Origin: Triglochin maritima | Lineage: Eukaryota; Streptophyta; Magnoliopsida; Alismatales; Juncaginaceae | Assembly: GCA_963682175.1 (NCBI GenBank) | Contig: OY821775.1 | Span: forward strand, 14,604,501-14,668,500 | Direction: 5' to 3' | DNA: 64,000 nt | Shown here: positions 13,067 through 25,040 of the stretch, piece after piece | How positions within the stretch are numbered: the first letter of the stretch is position 1 | Layout of the letters: the number at the start of each line of letters is the position of its first letter | The notes under the pieces: model-generated | Databases searched by the model: none | What the model saw: only the letters and a program-made list of their open reading frames with translations | What the model was told of the DNA's origin: nothing | Translations under genes and position numbers: made by a program

Positions 13067-14162
13067 AATACCCCCACACCTAGATTTTGCTAGTCCCTAG
13101 CAAAACAGAAAATAAGAAAAATAAAAACAGGGAAATCCTAACTCATTTTCGTAGGAATCACAGTTGCACTTAGCATCTGTAACAAGCCTTTAAACCTCCT
13201 TGTTGCCAAGGAGGATGAGTTTTGTCTCGTGAGGCTTTTCAGTTGACACACCCACAAAGTCTTAATTCAACATTCCATTAATAGCTCTCAATATCCCTAC
13301 CTCAACCCTATACATCTCACTTCGAATTCTTGTATGCTCATTATATGAATCTAACTCATTAAAAATATGACTTGGTCTTTGTTCCTCCAACATTCACACC
13401 ACTAACCCTTTTACACATGATATTACTGCAATTATTTTGCACGCCTCCTCTGATGGTGAAGTATCATTCGGATCAACCATGGCATGGATCATTCTTTTAG
13501 CTTTGGGCCTTGAGTATTTTTTTTTCTTTTCTTCCGTGATTCAACACATTTGCTTTTTGACACTTTTACACTTTTTGCATTCGTGTAGCGAGTTTGGTCG
13601 ATAATCCCGAGCTGGTAGACTCAAGTTACCGGGTTTCAAGATACCCCTACGGACCAGTGACTCAAAGGCTTGAGCTTTTGTAATCATTTTGCAAAATGTG
13701 TTTTCTTCACTTTATTCCTTTATTTTTATTTTCCTCAAGGCTTAATTGCTATTAGAAGTCCACACTTCCCGGTATATTTTCCTCAACCTCTGCTTTTTAT
13801 CAACCACTTCAAAGATTTGATTCATCCAATTTAAGTGCATACATGTCTTAAAGGGCAATGAGTTATTTCTTTGGAACTTATATTTATGTCATAATTTCTA
13901 CAAGCAGAACTATATAATAAGGAACAAAAACTCAATGCAATTTGTACACGGGTTTTGGCAGTTCAATCTTAAGCTATGTCATGAAACATTGATTTATTTT
14001 TTTTATTTTTTATTTTTTAAATAAAAGACAGATATATAGATAAATATATACATAAACACCCCCCACACCTAAATCATGCATTGTCCTCAATGTATGCAAA
14101 TATAAAGCAAATGCACTTATTACCTTGGTGAACTGCGGTGGAAGGATGGAATTTACTCAAAG
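13067..14162 (-). other. 3' untranslated region of the Athila-like element with two polypurine tracts
   Basis: No coding potential seen. On the minus strand, AGGTGTGGGGGTATT abuts the LTR (13082-13067) and is the expected primer for plus-strand synthesis. A second copy, AGGTGTGGGGGGTG, lies at 14070-14057 just after the motif CATTGAGGACAATGCATGA. The intact element at 55680-62982 repeats this two-tract arrangement. Confidence 0.7.
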
Positions 14163-16742
14163 TCAACCATAGTCAGAACTGGATTGAATGACACCATATT
14201 GGTGCATGTATCCAGTTGAATTGTTCCCCATGTTGCAATGAGAGTCCTGAGTCACAGGTTCCACACCCCTCACATAAATAGGTTCTCTTATTTGTTCGAG
14301 TGATGGTGGGTGTGTAGATGAATTTCTCCCCTTTTTCTTACTTCCTTTTTGATTTTGTGATGATTCAGAAATCTTATAGATACGCGATTTCTTCACAACA
14401 TCACTCTGATTGCATATTATTTCTGGCTCACTATCAATATGAAAGATATTAAATTCAGTTTTTAAGTTCCCAAAAGATAATTGCATGAGCTCATTTCGAC
14501 AATTTATCAATGCTTCAGAAGTGGCTAAAAAGGGTCTGCCTAGAATTACAGGAATTTGTCGATTAGGATTTACAACAGGTGCGGTATCTAGTACGACAAA
14601 ATCCACTGGGTAAATGAAGTCACCAACCTTGATCAAAACATCCTCTACTACACCTCTTGGTTTCTTAATAGAGCAATCAGCAAATTGAAGGGTTGTCCTA
14701 GAGGGTTTTAGTAGACCAAGGTTCATTTGCTCATAGACAGAGTACGGGAGTAGGTTAACACTAGCACCAAGGTCTAGAAGGGCTTTGTTGATAAAAGTAT
14801 CTCCTATTGAACATGAAATTGTGGGACACCCAGGATCCTTATATTTTATAGGAGATGTGTTGGACAAAATAGAACTTATGTTTGCAGTTAAGAATGCCTT
14901 CTTTGGTACGTTTGTTTTTCTCTTTTTAGTGCACAAATCTTTTAAGAATTTAGCATAAGCAGGTATTTGTTGAATCATGTCTAAGAGTGGAATGTTCACC
15001 TTAACTTGCTTAAATACTTCCAAGATTTTCTCTATTTGTGCACTTGAGTTCTTTTTTAGTCTATTGGGAAATGAGGCTTTAGGGACATAGACTCGCTCAG
15101 GTTCATGTTGAGCTATGGGTTCAGGTTGAGTAGGTGGGTTGGGCGTTTCAGATTGGACGTCGGGTTCAATGGTTAGGTCATATGTGGCAGTTTGATGGCT
15201 AGATTGATTAGACGTTCTAGGATTTACCACATTGTTATCAACTTGTCTTCCGGACCGTAATGTTACTACTGCATTTATTTGTTGGAACGGTCCTTCCTCA
15301 TTAACCATTTGAACCGGTCTAGGGTTGTTATTTCCTGAAGGTGCTTGATAGGATTGATATGAATTATTAGATCTAGGGTTCACCTCAGGTTGACTTGGAA
15401 GCCGACCCTTTTCTCTTTCACCTACTATTTGTGCTAGTTGGCTGACTTGTGTCTCTAGCCTTTGGAAGGTCTGGTTGGTTGTTTGTATAAAAGTTTTCAT
15501 CAAATTTTCCAAGCTTGTCAACCTAACCTCATGATCGTTATTGTTACTAAACCCAGATGATGTATTATTTTGGTTATACGGGTTTGGTTGTTGTCTAGGA
15601 GGTTGACCCTGTTGGTTTGATGAGAAATTGGAATTATTACGTCAACCCGAGTTATAGGTTGATGCGTACGGGTCATTTCTAGCATGGTTATACATGACAT
15701 TAACTTGTTCCCAGTTCGCACAATCCTCCATTACATGACCAGTCTGACCACATCTAGAGCAAGGGATAGCCGAGGCTTGATTCACTCGGTTTTTGGTTCG
15801 TAGCTCTAAACTTTCCATTCTGCGCATAAGGGTAACTAGTTTTGCTTCAGCCGCTATGTTGGCATCTACAACTAAGACACCTGGTTTGGGTTGACTTGCT
15901 ATTCTAGATCCAATACTTGGGTTAAGCGGTGTTCTAGCATTGTCCCATTGCATACTGTTTTCAGCTAATTCCTCAAGAAAAGTCCAGGCATCATTTTCAT
16001 TTTTCGACATAAAGTTCCCTTGGCTTACGGATTCTACCATAACCCTAGATGTGGGTGTCAATCCCTCATAAATAATTTGGCATAATTGCCATCTCGGAAT
16101 TCCATGATGAGGGCATTGGGTCAGAACACTTTTGAATCTTTCTAGATAGGAATAGAACAGCTCGCTCTCAGACTGAACGAATGCAACAATTTCATTCCTA
16201 ATCCTCATAGTCTTATGGTTGAGAAAATATTTTTTCAGGAATACTTGAACAAACTCAGCCCAACTCCTAATAGATCTTTCGGCTAGACTATATAGTCATT
16301 TCTTAGCGTCGTCCTTCAGTGCTAGAGGTACGAATTTCAGACGCACTGCGTCCTCAGGGATATGCTGGTATTGCATAAGAGAGCAGATTTCCTCAAATTC
16401 TCTAAGGAAGAGATATGGGTCTTCCCTAGAGGTGAACTTAGGCAACATACTCATGTATTGTGCCTTAAGTTCGAAGTCGTGACCCGGTATGGTGGGCATA
16501 AAGATGCACGATGGCTGAGCAGCCATCGCCGGATAGCATCGATCCCTCAGAGTTATAGGTTGTGCAACAGGCGGGTCCACTACGTTCTCACCCATTGGAT
16601 CCGGGTGAGGTGGTGCAACAGGTGGATTGGGGCTAAGTTCCAGACTGGAATCTAGATGAACTCGTGAGAGTTGATTACTCAAGTCCCGAATCCAAATCTG
16701 AGTGCACCGGGTTGAATCAATTTTTGAATTCAAATTCGGAAT
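14163..16742 (-). pseudogene. Athila-like gag-protease polyprotein with two in-frame stops
   Basis: One reading frame runs from about 16742 to 14163, interrupted only by TGA codons at 16298-16296 and 15644-15642. At both positions the family normally has TGG. The gag core is clear: SWAEFVQVFLKKYF, then an ES..ERFK stretch and CPHHG. A complete zinc knuckle CSRCGQTGHVMEDC follows (about 15765-15724), then an Asn/Gln-rich linker and a heptad-like segment (about 15520-15430). The aspartic protease carries LDLGASVNLLP, the DLGA form seen in plant Athila-type elements, at about 14785-14755. The frame ends with no polymerase. No clear ATG is visible at the 5' end; the first in-frame one is in DPMGENV, and upstream codons are open to 16742. 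It would supply capsid and protease only. Confidence 0.9.
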
Positions 16743-17463
16743 TTAAATTCCAAATTTAATTTCAAGAATTAATTACAAATTTTTTTATATTTTCGTTTTA
16801 TTTTTTATATTTTTTTTATTTGTTTTTTTTTCAAAAGGGAAACAAACAATAGAATGGGGAAAGATGAGAAAGGAATCCTAATCTAGAGAATTTAGGTGAG
16901 AAGAGAAAGAAGACTCAGATGAGAAGGGAAACTTAACTCTAAAGATAGAAAGATGGTTGGTCAGAAAATTCCTAAGAAAGCACGGTTCAAACAATCCTAG
17001 ACCTAGTGTCGCTTAGATCTAGACGACTCCTAACTGGTTGAGTCGAATTGATTTGCTTAATTCACCTCCCTCACTAATCAAATTAACTTGGCCAGGCCGT
17101 GTATAGCTAGTGGGGGCGCTTCCGACAGAGTCGGTGCCAATTAGACAACCACTTCGCTTGGAAGACTTACGTCAACACAAAAACACTTTCTAGACACCAA
17201 ATTAAATTCAATCGGCTTCAGGTCATAGCAAGTCAAACCAATTCTTCTCCTTAAATGAGTCCGAGTCCTTAGGGGTCAATGTCTAGTTGATTTTAATTCA
17301 AGGCTTGGGTGACACTTTAGGATTGTGATTTGTGGGCCACGGAAGGGTGATGAAATCCCCACCGTATCTTTGCCTACGGAGTTGCCCTTAAGATAGTTTA
17401 ACTTAGATCTAGCAAAGATAGTCAAACAATGGTCTTTAGAGGGGGGAATTGCAAGGTTGTATG
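16743..17463 (-). other. Leader of the Athila-like element, distal part
   Basis: No gene seen. Untranslated region between gag and the nested solo LTR-2, including a T-rich run (16780-16835). Confidence 0.6.
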
Positions 17464-19028
17464 TGATTGACATCATTTCATGCTTATATTTGTACCTTAT
17501 ATCCATTATCTTACACCTAAGCAATGCTATGTGACGAGTTTTATGTTTAGTTTTCAGAAATAAAGAGGTTTGAAGAGAAGAGCCATGAAAGGACCCAAAA
17601 GCAGGAAAAAAAGGACCTAATTGTGAGACCTGGGGACCAAGATGCAAGGGGGAAGGACCTGATCGTAAGACAGAAGGACCTAAGAGCAAAACAGGAAACT
17701 CCACACCATCATGAGGAGTATTTTGTCAATTCGATTCGGGTCGGAGCTCCACTAAACCAACCAGATGCATCTAAGACCAAGAAACACTTCAAGAAAAGCC
17801 CACAAAGAAAACCAGACGGATCTAAACCTTATAGACCGCCAATTGGCGGTCTGGAACCGCTAATTGGCGGTCCATTTAGCCCAGAATCCATCTAGTTTTC
17901 TGTAGCACGTGTATTAGTGTATTCTTAGTGTATTTTTGGTATTGGTTTAGTCCCACATCGGGGGATTGTCCCGGATTAGCTTTTCCCATGCTTATAAATA
18001 GAACTCTTCACCTTCCATTGTAATTACCCATTGCTTGGTGGCATTCTCTCTACTAAGGAGTGAGCCTTGAAGCAAAAACTCAAGGTGGAGATGAATGCTA
18101 CATTCAATGTGAGTCATTTGTTAATAAAATAATTCTTCTAGTTTCTTTCAATCTTGTCTTTTAATTTGTGCATGTTTGTTTAGTCTTTCCTTTCCTTTAT
18201 GTTTCTTTAATGCTTCTTGCCTTCTTAGTTAACTTTCATTTCAGTATTATGCTTTCTTTTGCTAATATAGTTAGTGTAATGAGTAGTGAGTAGTTCCATC
18301 CCCATTTGGGGGGTGGAGAAATATGTGATATAATCATGTAGTGTATTGAGTGTGTGTTATTTTTATCCCTTGAGCTTTATATGATTTCCATAACCATCTA
18401 ATGGGTTTTCACTCTTATCTTTGATATGCTAATGCTCTTGAATGAAGCTTAGCTTATGCTTTGATTAGTGGACCTATTTTATGGGGAATGATAAGGTTAG
18501 GATATGGATGAGGTTAATATTGGAAACACAATTTGTAGTGTATGTCCTCTTGTTGCCTTTACCTTAGCTAATGTCTTGTATGTTTTAATGATGTAGTGAA
18601 ATCTTAATTCATGTAGAGGCATAGTAGGGTATAGTCTTTATACTTGAGTTCATGTAGCTTCATTCCAATTATTGTCTTGTATGTTTTAATGATGTAGTCT
18701 TATCTTAATTCATGTAGAGGCAAAGTTGGATGTAGTTTTATGATTTCATGCACTACATGTTGTGAGGAGCTTAATGAACACACACACACTTCTTTATGTT
18801 CACATTATTTCTCTACCCCCTTTGGGGTTTAGTTTATTGCTTATCTCTATTTCCATTGCATTTCATTTCAGCTTTGTAGTTTAGATTAGTGTAATACATC
18901 TTTCTCCCTTTCTTTACCTCTCGCCTTCGAATAAACCAAGTGTCGACACACCTCCCAGTGGACGACCCGTATTTGCCACCGCTTCAACGCGGCCGTGCAC
19001 TTGCGGTTAAATATAAAACTATCAATCA
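17464..19028 (+). mobile_element. Solo LTR-2 of family A, nested in the Athila-like leader
   Basis: 1565 bp, TGATTGACATC to CTATCAATCA, flanked by GTATG at 17459-17463 and 19029-19033. It is very close to the LTRs of the intact element at 55680-62982 and opposite in orientation to its host element. It has the perfect 18-bp palindrome GACCGCCAATTGGCGGTC (17834-17851), a second near-perfect copy (17854-17873), the GGGGGATTGTCCC stem and a TATAAATA box. It is among the youngest insertions of the nest because it interrupts the third layer. Confidence 0.93.
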
Positions 19029-19033
19029 GTATG

Positions 19034-19602
19034 CAAACTAGATTATATGCTTAAATGCATTCGATAAAAACCGCGATACGTACCTTGCCTCCAGCACTCT
19101 TCAACAAGAATTAATTTGCAAGAATTTAGCAAGAATAATGCAAACAAAACATTATATGATGCATGCACTAAGTTCTTTCTAATTTTGCCAATTTTAGGTC
19201 ACAGTTGAATTATTGCCAATTATGAATTTTTTGCCCTAACACATGCATTTCTATGAAAAGGAAATTTTCTGAAAATAGAAATTACAAGGAAAAAGGCAAC
19301 AAAGGTTACCTACGCAATGCTCAGTCGGGTTCGCCGCCCGCTCTCGAAATTTCAGTAGCTCCACGCGTCCACCCAGAGATGGTGCTAACCCCAGCAAATT
19401 TTGAAGCCCAGACGCTTCAGGTGTGCGGCGATTCCGCCGCAGGTTGTTCTATAGGCGCGGCGATTTCGCCGCTCGTTTAGCTCAGATCGTGCTCGGATTT
19501 CGCCGTGCACTCTGTTGTCTCCTGAAACACAAATCCAAATAGTTAGATCGCGCACAAGATAAACAGAACAGAATCGAAATCAAAAAAAAAATCTGCGTCG
19601 CC
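19034..19602 (-). other. PBS-proximal leader of the Athila-like element
   Basis: Untranslated leader between PBS and solo LTR-2. Its notable content is the palindrome pair listed separately (19424-19472). Small frames here have no family features. Confidence 0.6.
19424..19472 (-). repeat. Leader palindrome pair, Athila-like element
   Basis: Two inverted repeats with GCGGCG/CGCCGC arms around four bases (19424-19441 and 19457-19472), about 130-180 nt downstream of the PBS on the element strand. The same arms occur twice in each LTR upstream of the TATA box (12526-12574 and 20315-20363). RNA from this region could form two stable hairpins or a kissing dimer; that role is inferred. Confidence 0.75.
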
Positions 19603-19620
19603 TCCCCGGCAACGGCGCCA
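19603..19620 (-). other. Primer-binding site of the Athila-like element
   Basis: On the minus strand TGGCGCCGTTGCCGGGGA, six bases inside the LTR. It is the standard tRNA-primed PBS of Athila/Tat-type plant gypsy elements, identical to the sites at 21876-21893 and 57242-57259. Confidence 0.9.
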
Positions 19621-19626
19621 AAAACT

Positions 19627-20855
19627 TGATGAGAATTATATTTATAACGCAAGTGCACGGCGTCAATGAAGACGTGGCAAGTACGGGTCGAACACAAGGA
19701 GAGAGACATTTGTTATTAGTGTGATTTAGATTGGGGGAAAGAAGGAGAGAAGAAATAAATTGGTTTTGAGATTTTTGATTTTTAATTATCTAAAGCAAGA
19801 AACAAGAACAATTAAAACTAAAACAAGAACAAAGAAGTGAATTCCGTTGGGTGGAGGTTTAGATTTAAGGTTTAGATTAGAAAATTCAGAAACTTATAAT
19901 AAATCATATTAGTTATGAAGCATTACATGATAAATGATTTAACATAAACTCAAGTAATCAAAATATACTAACACGAAATTAAAATAATAACTTTTATTCT
20001 TCTTCTCTTCACCCTAAATCCGTCACCTCCACCCTTTGGAAGGAGTTAGAAACTCATAGAGGGAGGGAGAAGGAGTCCTTGAGACATTACAAAAGAAAAC
20101 TAAAAGTAAGAAATAAAAGACAGAATTTTATTAATGAAAAGAAGAATACAAAACTAAGATTAAGAATAAAAAACTACAACCAAAGACTAAGGACCCTTCT
20201 AACATCGTTCTCGGGTCTATTTATAGTTGTTACAAGAGACCTAAGTATAGAATTAGAGAGTACACGTGTCCAGACACGACTGGACAAAATTGGAGCACAC
20301 GGATCGACTAGGGGGCGGCGGAATCGCCGCATGGTATGTGTGATATGCGGCGGAATCGCCGCACATCATGCTCTGATTTGGTCCAGATTTTGGTTGAATG
20401 TTTATGGTATGATTTGATCCTCCTTTGCGCGTCTGGATTGATTCTTTCCATTCTTTTGAGCTCCGGATTAATTCCTTTATATATATGGAGATTCACATTG
20501 ATTTTTCTTTAGATTTTCTCCATAATAATAAAAGCTACTCGTGATTTGCAATTAGGTCCTTGACTTTTTGCAATTAAGTCCCCGGCTACTTTTGTGTTTA
20601 AATCCTTGTTCTTTTTGTAATTAGGTCTTGAATGCTTTTATTCTTGGAAACATTTCCATTTGAAACCCAATAATCTTGAGCTTGGTCTTTATGATAGAAA
20701 TGAGTCTTTTGCACGCGTTTATGCTCGAGATGTGGGTAAATTGCATTCAGGTCCCTGTATTCTGTAAATAAGACTAAACACATACCTTAGTAGCATTTAT
20801 TGATGTAAAAGTAATCTAAATGAAAGACATATGATGCAATGTATGCAATGCATCA
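19627..20855 (-). repeat. 5' LTR of the Athila-like element
   Basis: Same length as the left LTR (1229 bp) and about 99 percent identical by eye. It contains the same TATA box and palindrome pair (20315-20330 and 20346-20363). It is the promoter-bearing copy for the minus-strand element. Confidence 0.9.
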
Positions 20856-21364
20856 GACACCTCCCATGCTTGTTTAGGTTCTGAAATAACCAGCTTGTGT
20901 ATATGAATGTAAATCAACTAGGTTAGTGAATGGATTGATAGAATTTGCCATAACCTTTAGACACTTCCTATGCATGAAAACACTACCTACATTTGTGCCT
21001 ATAGAATGCAGTCTTCACCATCTTTTTACATGTGTGCACACACTCAACCCCTTAGGGGTTTTCCATTTCTGATTTCCAGCTTTCAATTTCCCTCGCTTTC
21101 GTTTTCCTTGTTTGATGCTTACTCGTTTAGTGTAGTTAGTCTAGTTTAGTGTAATCACAACTTCTTTCCCTCTTTTCTCACTTGCATTCGAACAAACCAG
21201 AGTCTACACACCTCCTTGTGGATCGACCCGTATTTGCCACCGCTTCAACACGGTCGTGTACTTGCGGTATTATAAACGATTAAACATTGTTGTATGTGGT
21301 TTATGTGTTGTCTGATTATTCAATTACCAGTCAAGTGTGGTTTAGATCTATCTATATTTTCTGA

Positions 21365-23405
21365 TTATAAACTCACTCTTGTCCCGATGCACCTTACTAA
21401 CTAATGCATGATCGAAACATGCATGAGAGATTTGGGTGCACGTACCTCACGCCAGCAATCAACAACAAAAAAATGTAAAGCAAAGAAACGACAAATGCGT
21501 GCAAGGTCTACAAATGATGCATGACCTAGATAGCAAGAAGTCTAATATTTTGCTTTGAGTTTTATTGTTCAAGTTGATTAAAAGGGATTGAAATTAAATC
21601 TGGGAACAACTAAAAGTCACAACATGCAAGATGGGGCTCCCAGATAACAACAATGAAATAAAAAACCACCAAAACAAAATTGGGAGAAATTGAAGCTCAC
21701 CAGGCCGCCAATTGGCGGTTTAAAACCGCCGATTGGCAGTCTCTATTGCGCAATTGTTCCCCCAGTTTCTCCAGTAGCCTCCTCTTGCTTCTTGCAACCC
21801 CTAAAACAAACCAAAACTAAAAACGAAAAATTAAAACCACTCGAATCGTCCAAACCAAAGTCTGGACAGAGCACCTCCCCGGCAACGGCGCCAAATACTT
21901 GATAGATATGCTTTAATTAACCGCAAGTGCACGGCCACGTTGAAGCGGTGACAAATACGGGTTGATCCACATGGAGGTTTGTCAACTTTAGTTTGTGCGA
22001 AGGCGAGTGGGAAAGAAATGAGAGAAAAGAGTTATGATCTACACTACACTACAATACGAAAGTAAATGGAAAATAAACAATAAAGCTAAATCCCAAATGG
22101 GGTAGAGAAAAGTGTGTGAATACAAAGATATGTGTATGTGTGTGTTCAATTAAGCTCATCACAATATGTAGTGCATGAAAATCATAAAACTACATCCAAC
22201 TTTGCCTCTAAATGAATTAAGATAACACAATATCATTAAAACATACAAGACAATAATTGGAATGAAGCTAAATGAACTCATGTATAAAGACTAGACCCTA
22301 CTATGCCTCAACATGAAATAAGATAGCATATTATCATTAAAACATACAAGGCATTAACCAAGGTAAAGACAACAAGAGTACATGCAACTACAAATCATGT
22401 TTCCTTCATCAATTCCATCCACATCCTCACATTATCATTCCCCATAAAATAGGTCCACTAATCTAAGCCTAAGCTAAGCTTCATTCAAGAGCATTAGCAT
22501 ATCAAAGACAAGAGTGAAATCTCATTAGATGGTTGTGGAAATCATATAAGGCTCAATGGATTAAGATAACACACACCTAATACACCACATGATCATATCA
22601 CAAATTTCTCCACCCCCAAATGGGGATGAAACTACTCACTTATTATTACAATACAACCTACATTAAAATGAAATATTCTACTGAAATGAAACGAAACTAA
22701 GCGAGCAAGAAATATTAAAGAAACTAAAAGGACATAAAACAAAAGAAGCATGCAAGCATATGAAACGGAAATTAAACTAAGAAACAAACGACATAACTAA
22801 AAAAAACATATATTATTACTCACTTAATTACAAGTAGCCTCTCTCCACCAGGGTTTTTGCTTCAAGGCTTGAACTCCTAGTAGAGAGGATGGCCACCAAG
22901 AGAGAGATTGGGTACAAGAGATGAGGGAGAGCTCTATTTATAGTCATAGAAAAAGGTAATCTGGGACAATTCCCCGGTATGGGACTAAACAAATACTAAA
23001 TATAGACTAAACACACTCTAATACACGCCCCCACATAAATCTTAACGGATCCGGACCAAAAGAGACCTCCAATTAGCGGTCTACAGTGTTCGGATCGCTC
23101 GGGATTTTCTTCTGGGCTTTTCTGGATGTATTTGTTGGTCTTTGATGCATCTACTTCGCTTGTTGGAGCTCGGACCCGAATAGAATTGCCAAAATACTCC
23201 CATGATGGTGTGGAGTTTTCTTGTTTGCTCATTGGTCTTTCTATCTTGCATTCAGGTCCTTCGATCTTGCATCTTAGTCTTCGAGTCTCTCCTTCTCAAA
23301 CCTACTTTTTCCTGAAAACTAAACATTAAACTCGTTACATAACATTGTTTGGGTGAAAGACAATAGATAAAAGACACAAAGATATGCATGAAATTATGTC
23401 AATCA
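21365..23405 (-). mobile_element. Truncated family A element: 5' LTR, PBS and leader
   Basis: The LTR is 21900-23405 (1506 bp; on the minus strand it starts TGATTGACATAATTTC). It is followed by a PBS (21893-21876) and a leader matching 57240-57750 of the intact element as far as about 21365. Beyond that the sequence is T/G-rich and looks continuous with the intron-like DNA left of solo LTR-1. Leader palindromes lie at 21703-21720 and 21723-21742, about 134-173 nt past the PBS; in the LTR only one clear copy remains (23064-23081). The coding part and 3' LTR are gone. The bases after the LTR are GTGGT, but no partner duplication survives. Confidence 0.85.
21876..21893 (-). other. Primer-binding site of the truncated family A element
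   Basis: Minus-strand TGGCGCCGTTGCCGGGGA directly inside the 5' LTR, identical to the other two Athila-type PBS in the window. Confidence 0.88.
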
Positions 23406-23410
23406 GTGGT

Positions 23411-24300
23411 ATCTTCCGATAATACCAAGGCTTAAACGTTTGTTTGCGGGTAAGGAGAATTCCAAGAACATGACATGCTGATCGTGAGAAACCAAATGAT
23501 CACTTGCTACGTCACCCTGCAGATTCACCTCTGCGGAAAAAGGTAGATTTTGACTTTCCTGTGTTTGGTGAAGAATCTAGGAATGTACGACTTGGACTCT
23601 GTACGGACGGAATGAATCCTTTCGGTAGTTTGAGTAGCATTCACAGTTCTTGATATGTTCTGCTTGTAATTTACAATATGCCCATGTGGTTATGCATGAA
23701 ACGCAAATATATTATGTTGTCCTTAATGATTTCTGGTCTGAAACAACCTGGAAACGACATCGATGTGTATTTAAGACCTTTAATTGATGACCTAAAGAGA
23801 TTGTGGGATGACGGAGAGCTAATTTTTTATTCTTATCGTCAGGAGTCGTTCATAATGCGGGCAATGATATTTTACACGAATAATGACTTTCAGTTACATA
23901 TGGTCTGGATATTCAGTCAAAGGTCATAAAGCTTGTACAATTTGTGAAGAAAATACTTGCTCTTTGCAACTAGTTAATGGTTCTAAGACATTCTATCTTG
24001 GTCATTAGAGATTTTTACCGAACTCTCACCCTTATCGTAGGTTGAAGAAGACATTTAACGGAAAACAGGAGTTTCAGAATCCGCCAGTTGAAATCAGCGT
24101 CGAAAAGGTGTATGAACGTGTAATGAACATTGAATGTGAATTTGGAAAACCGTACAAACGAACAAACGACAAAAGTAGTTGGAAAAAAATCCATATTTTT
24201 TGATCTCCTTTACTGGAAAACTTTAGAAGTTAGACATTGTATTGATGTGATGCACATAGAGAAAAACGTTTGTGATATTCTATTATATAAAAACCAAATC
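23411..24300 (+). pseudogene. CACTA transposase (TNP2 family), degenerate
   Basis: Conceptual translation across frames gives fragments typical of plant TNP2 transposases: IPRLKRLFAGKE, LRK-FDFPVFGEESRNVRLGLC then TDGMNPFGSLSS, MPMWLCMKRKYIMLSLMISG, GNDIDVYLRPLIDDLKRLWD, CTICEENTCS, FLPNSHPYRRLKKTFNGKQE and, near the end, RHCIDVMHIEKNVCDILL. Stops at several points, small frame shifts and loss of both ends show a long-dead gene. Its strand agrees with the CACTA end at 1382 and with the distal subterminal repeats at 28826, so it may be that element's own transposase; the link is inferred. Confidence 0.85.
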
Positions 24301-25040
24301 TATTAGAAATGTTAAGACCAATCCGGATGAAACTCATGTTAAGACCATGAACCTTAATATACACACAAATCTATTATATAAAGACCAAATCCAATATTCC
24401 TTCATAACATGGTAAAGTTGCACCTAAATTAAATACATTGCATGTTTCAAAATTCAAATAACTAAAGTCAAACACCAACTAGAAATGAACATACCATTTC
24501 AACATAAATTAAATAACATATGCTCAGATAACAAGTTCTAACATAAAGACATTGAGAGTTAACATGACAATTTCAAATAATGGACTTATCACTTATTAAA
24601 AGAATAATATATTAGTCTATTGCTGTTATATATATATATATAAACATTTGACTAATTTTGATAGCAAGAATTCAAGCAATAGAACAAGTCATGATGTCAA
24701 CATGTTAACTTGCCCAACCATCCATTGACTTTTGTCATCCACATCCAATGGGATTTTTTGTGGAATTAAAAACCCAAAATATATTATAAGGCCGGGGTCT
24801 ATTTATCTGAGATTCGTTGATTTTTTCTTGTCTTAAAAAGAATATCAAATGTCATATTTACCATTGTTATTTTTGTCATAATTACAAATCATATCATTCT
24901 TCTTCCCAACATCCATATTTCTCCCAACTTTCTCTCCCAACATATTTCTCCCGTAAATCTTATAACCTCACTCCAATCATTCTACATAATACATCAGAAT
25001 ATTAAGATCAATTTTCATCATGTACGCTTTATTTTGGTCT
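24301..25040. other. AT-rich, no gene seen
   Basis: Contains a short TA run near 24629-24642. No open frame with family features. Confidence 0.55.

Larger units (their letters stand above)
11838..20855 (-). mobile_element. Athila-like gypsy element, gag-protease only
   Basis: A 9018-bp element flanked by GACAC at 11833-11837 and 20856-20860, inserted in solo LTR-1. The two LTRs are both 1229 bp (11838-13066 and 19627-20855) and differ at about 15 positions by eye, roughly 1.2 percent. On the minus strand the order is LTR, PBS (19620-19603), leader with paired palindromes, gag-protease frame (16742-14163), untranslated region with two polypurine tracts, LTR. There is no reverse transcriptase, RNase H or integrase, so it is non-autonomous. 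Solo LTR-2 lies in its leader. The gag and protease resemble the Athila branch of Ty3-gypsy. Confidence 0.93.
2515..21286 (+). mobile_element. Solo LTR-1, Athila-like LTR family A, split by two later insertions
   Basis: The left end begins TGATTGACATC and the right end finishes TTAAACA. Both are flanked by TTGTT (2510-2514 and 21287-21291), so this is a solo LTR with its target-site duplication. The LTR itself is 2515-3143 + 11512-11837 + 20861-21286, about 1.38 kb. The rest is copia element 1 and the Athila-like element. It matches the LTRs at 17464, 33914, 55680 and 61427. It carries the family's paired palindromes (2882-2899 and 2903-2920), the GGGGGATTGTCCC stem and a TATA-type box before the 3140 breakpoint. 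No internal retrotransposon sequence remains, so LTR-LTR recombination is the likely origin. Confidence 0.85.

Noticed and set aside
19603..19620. CCCCGGCAACGGCGCCA resembling a tRNA 3' end
   Set aside because: Position directly inside an LTR shows it is a primer-binding site; no tRNA body is present.
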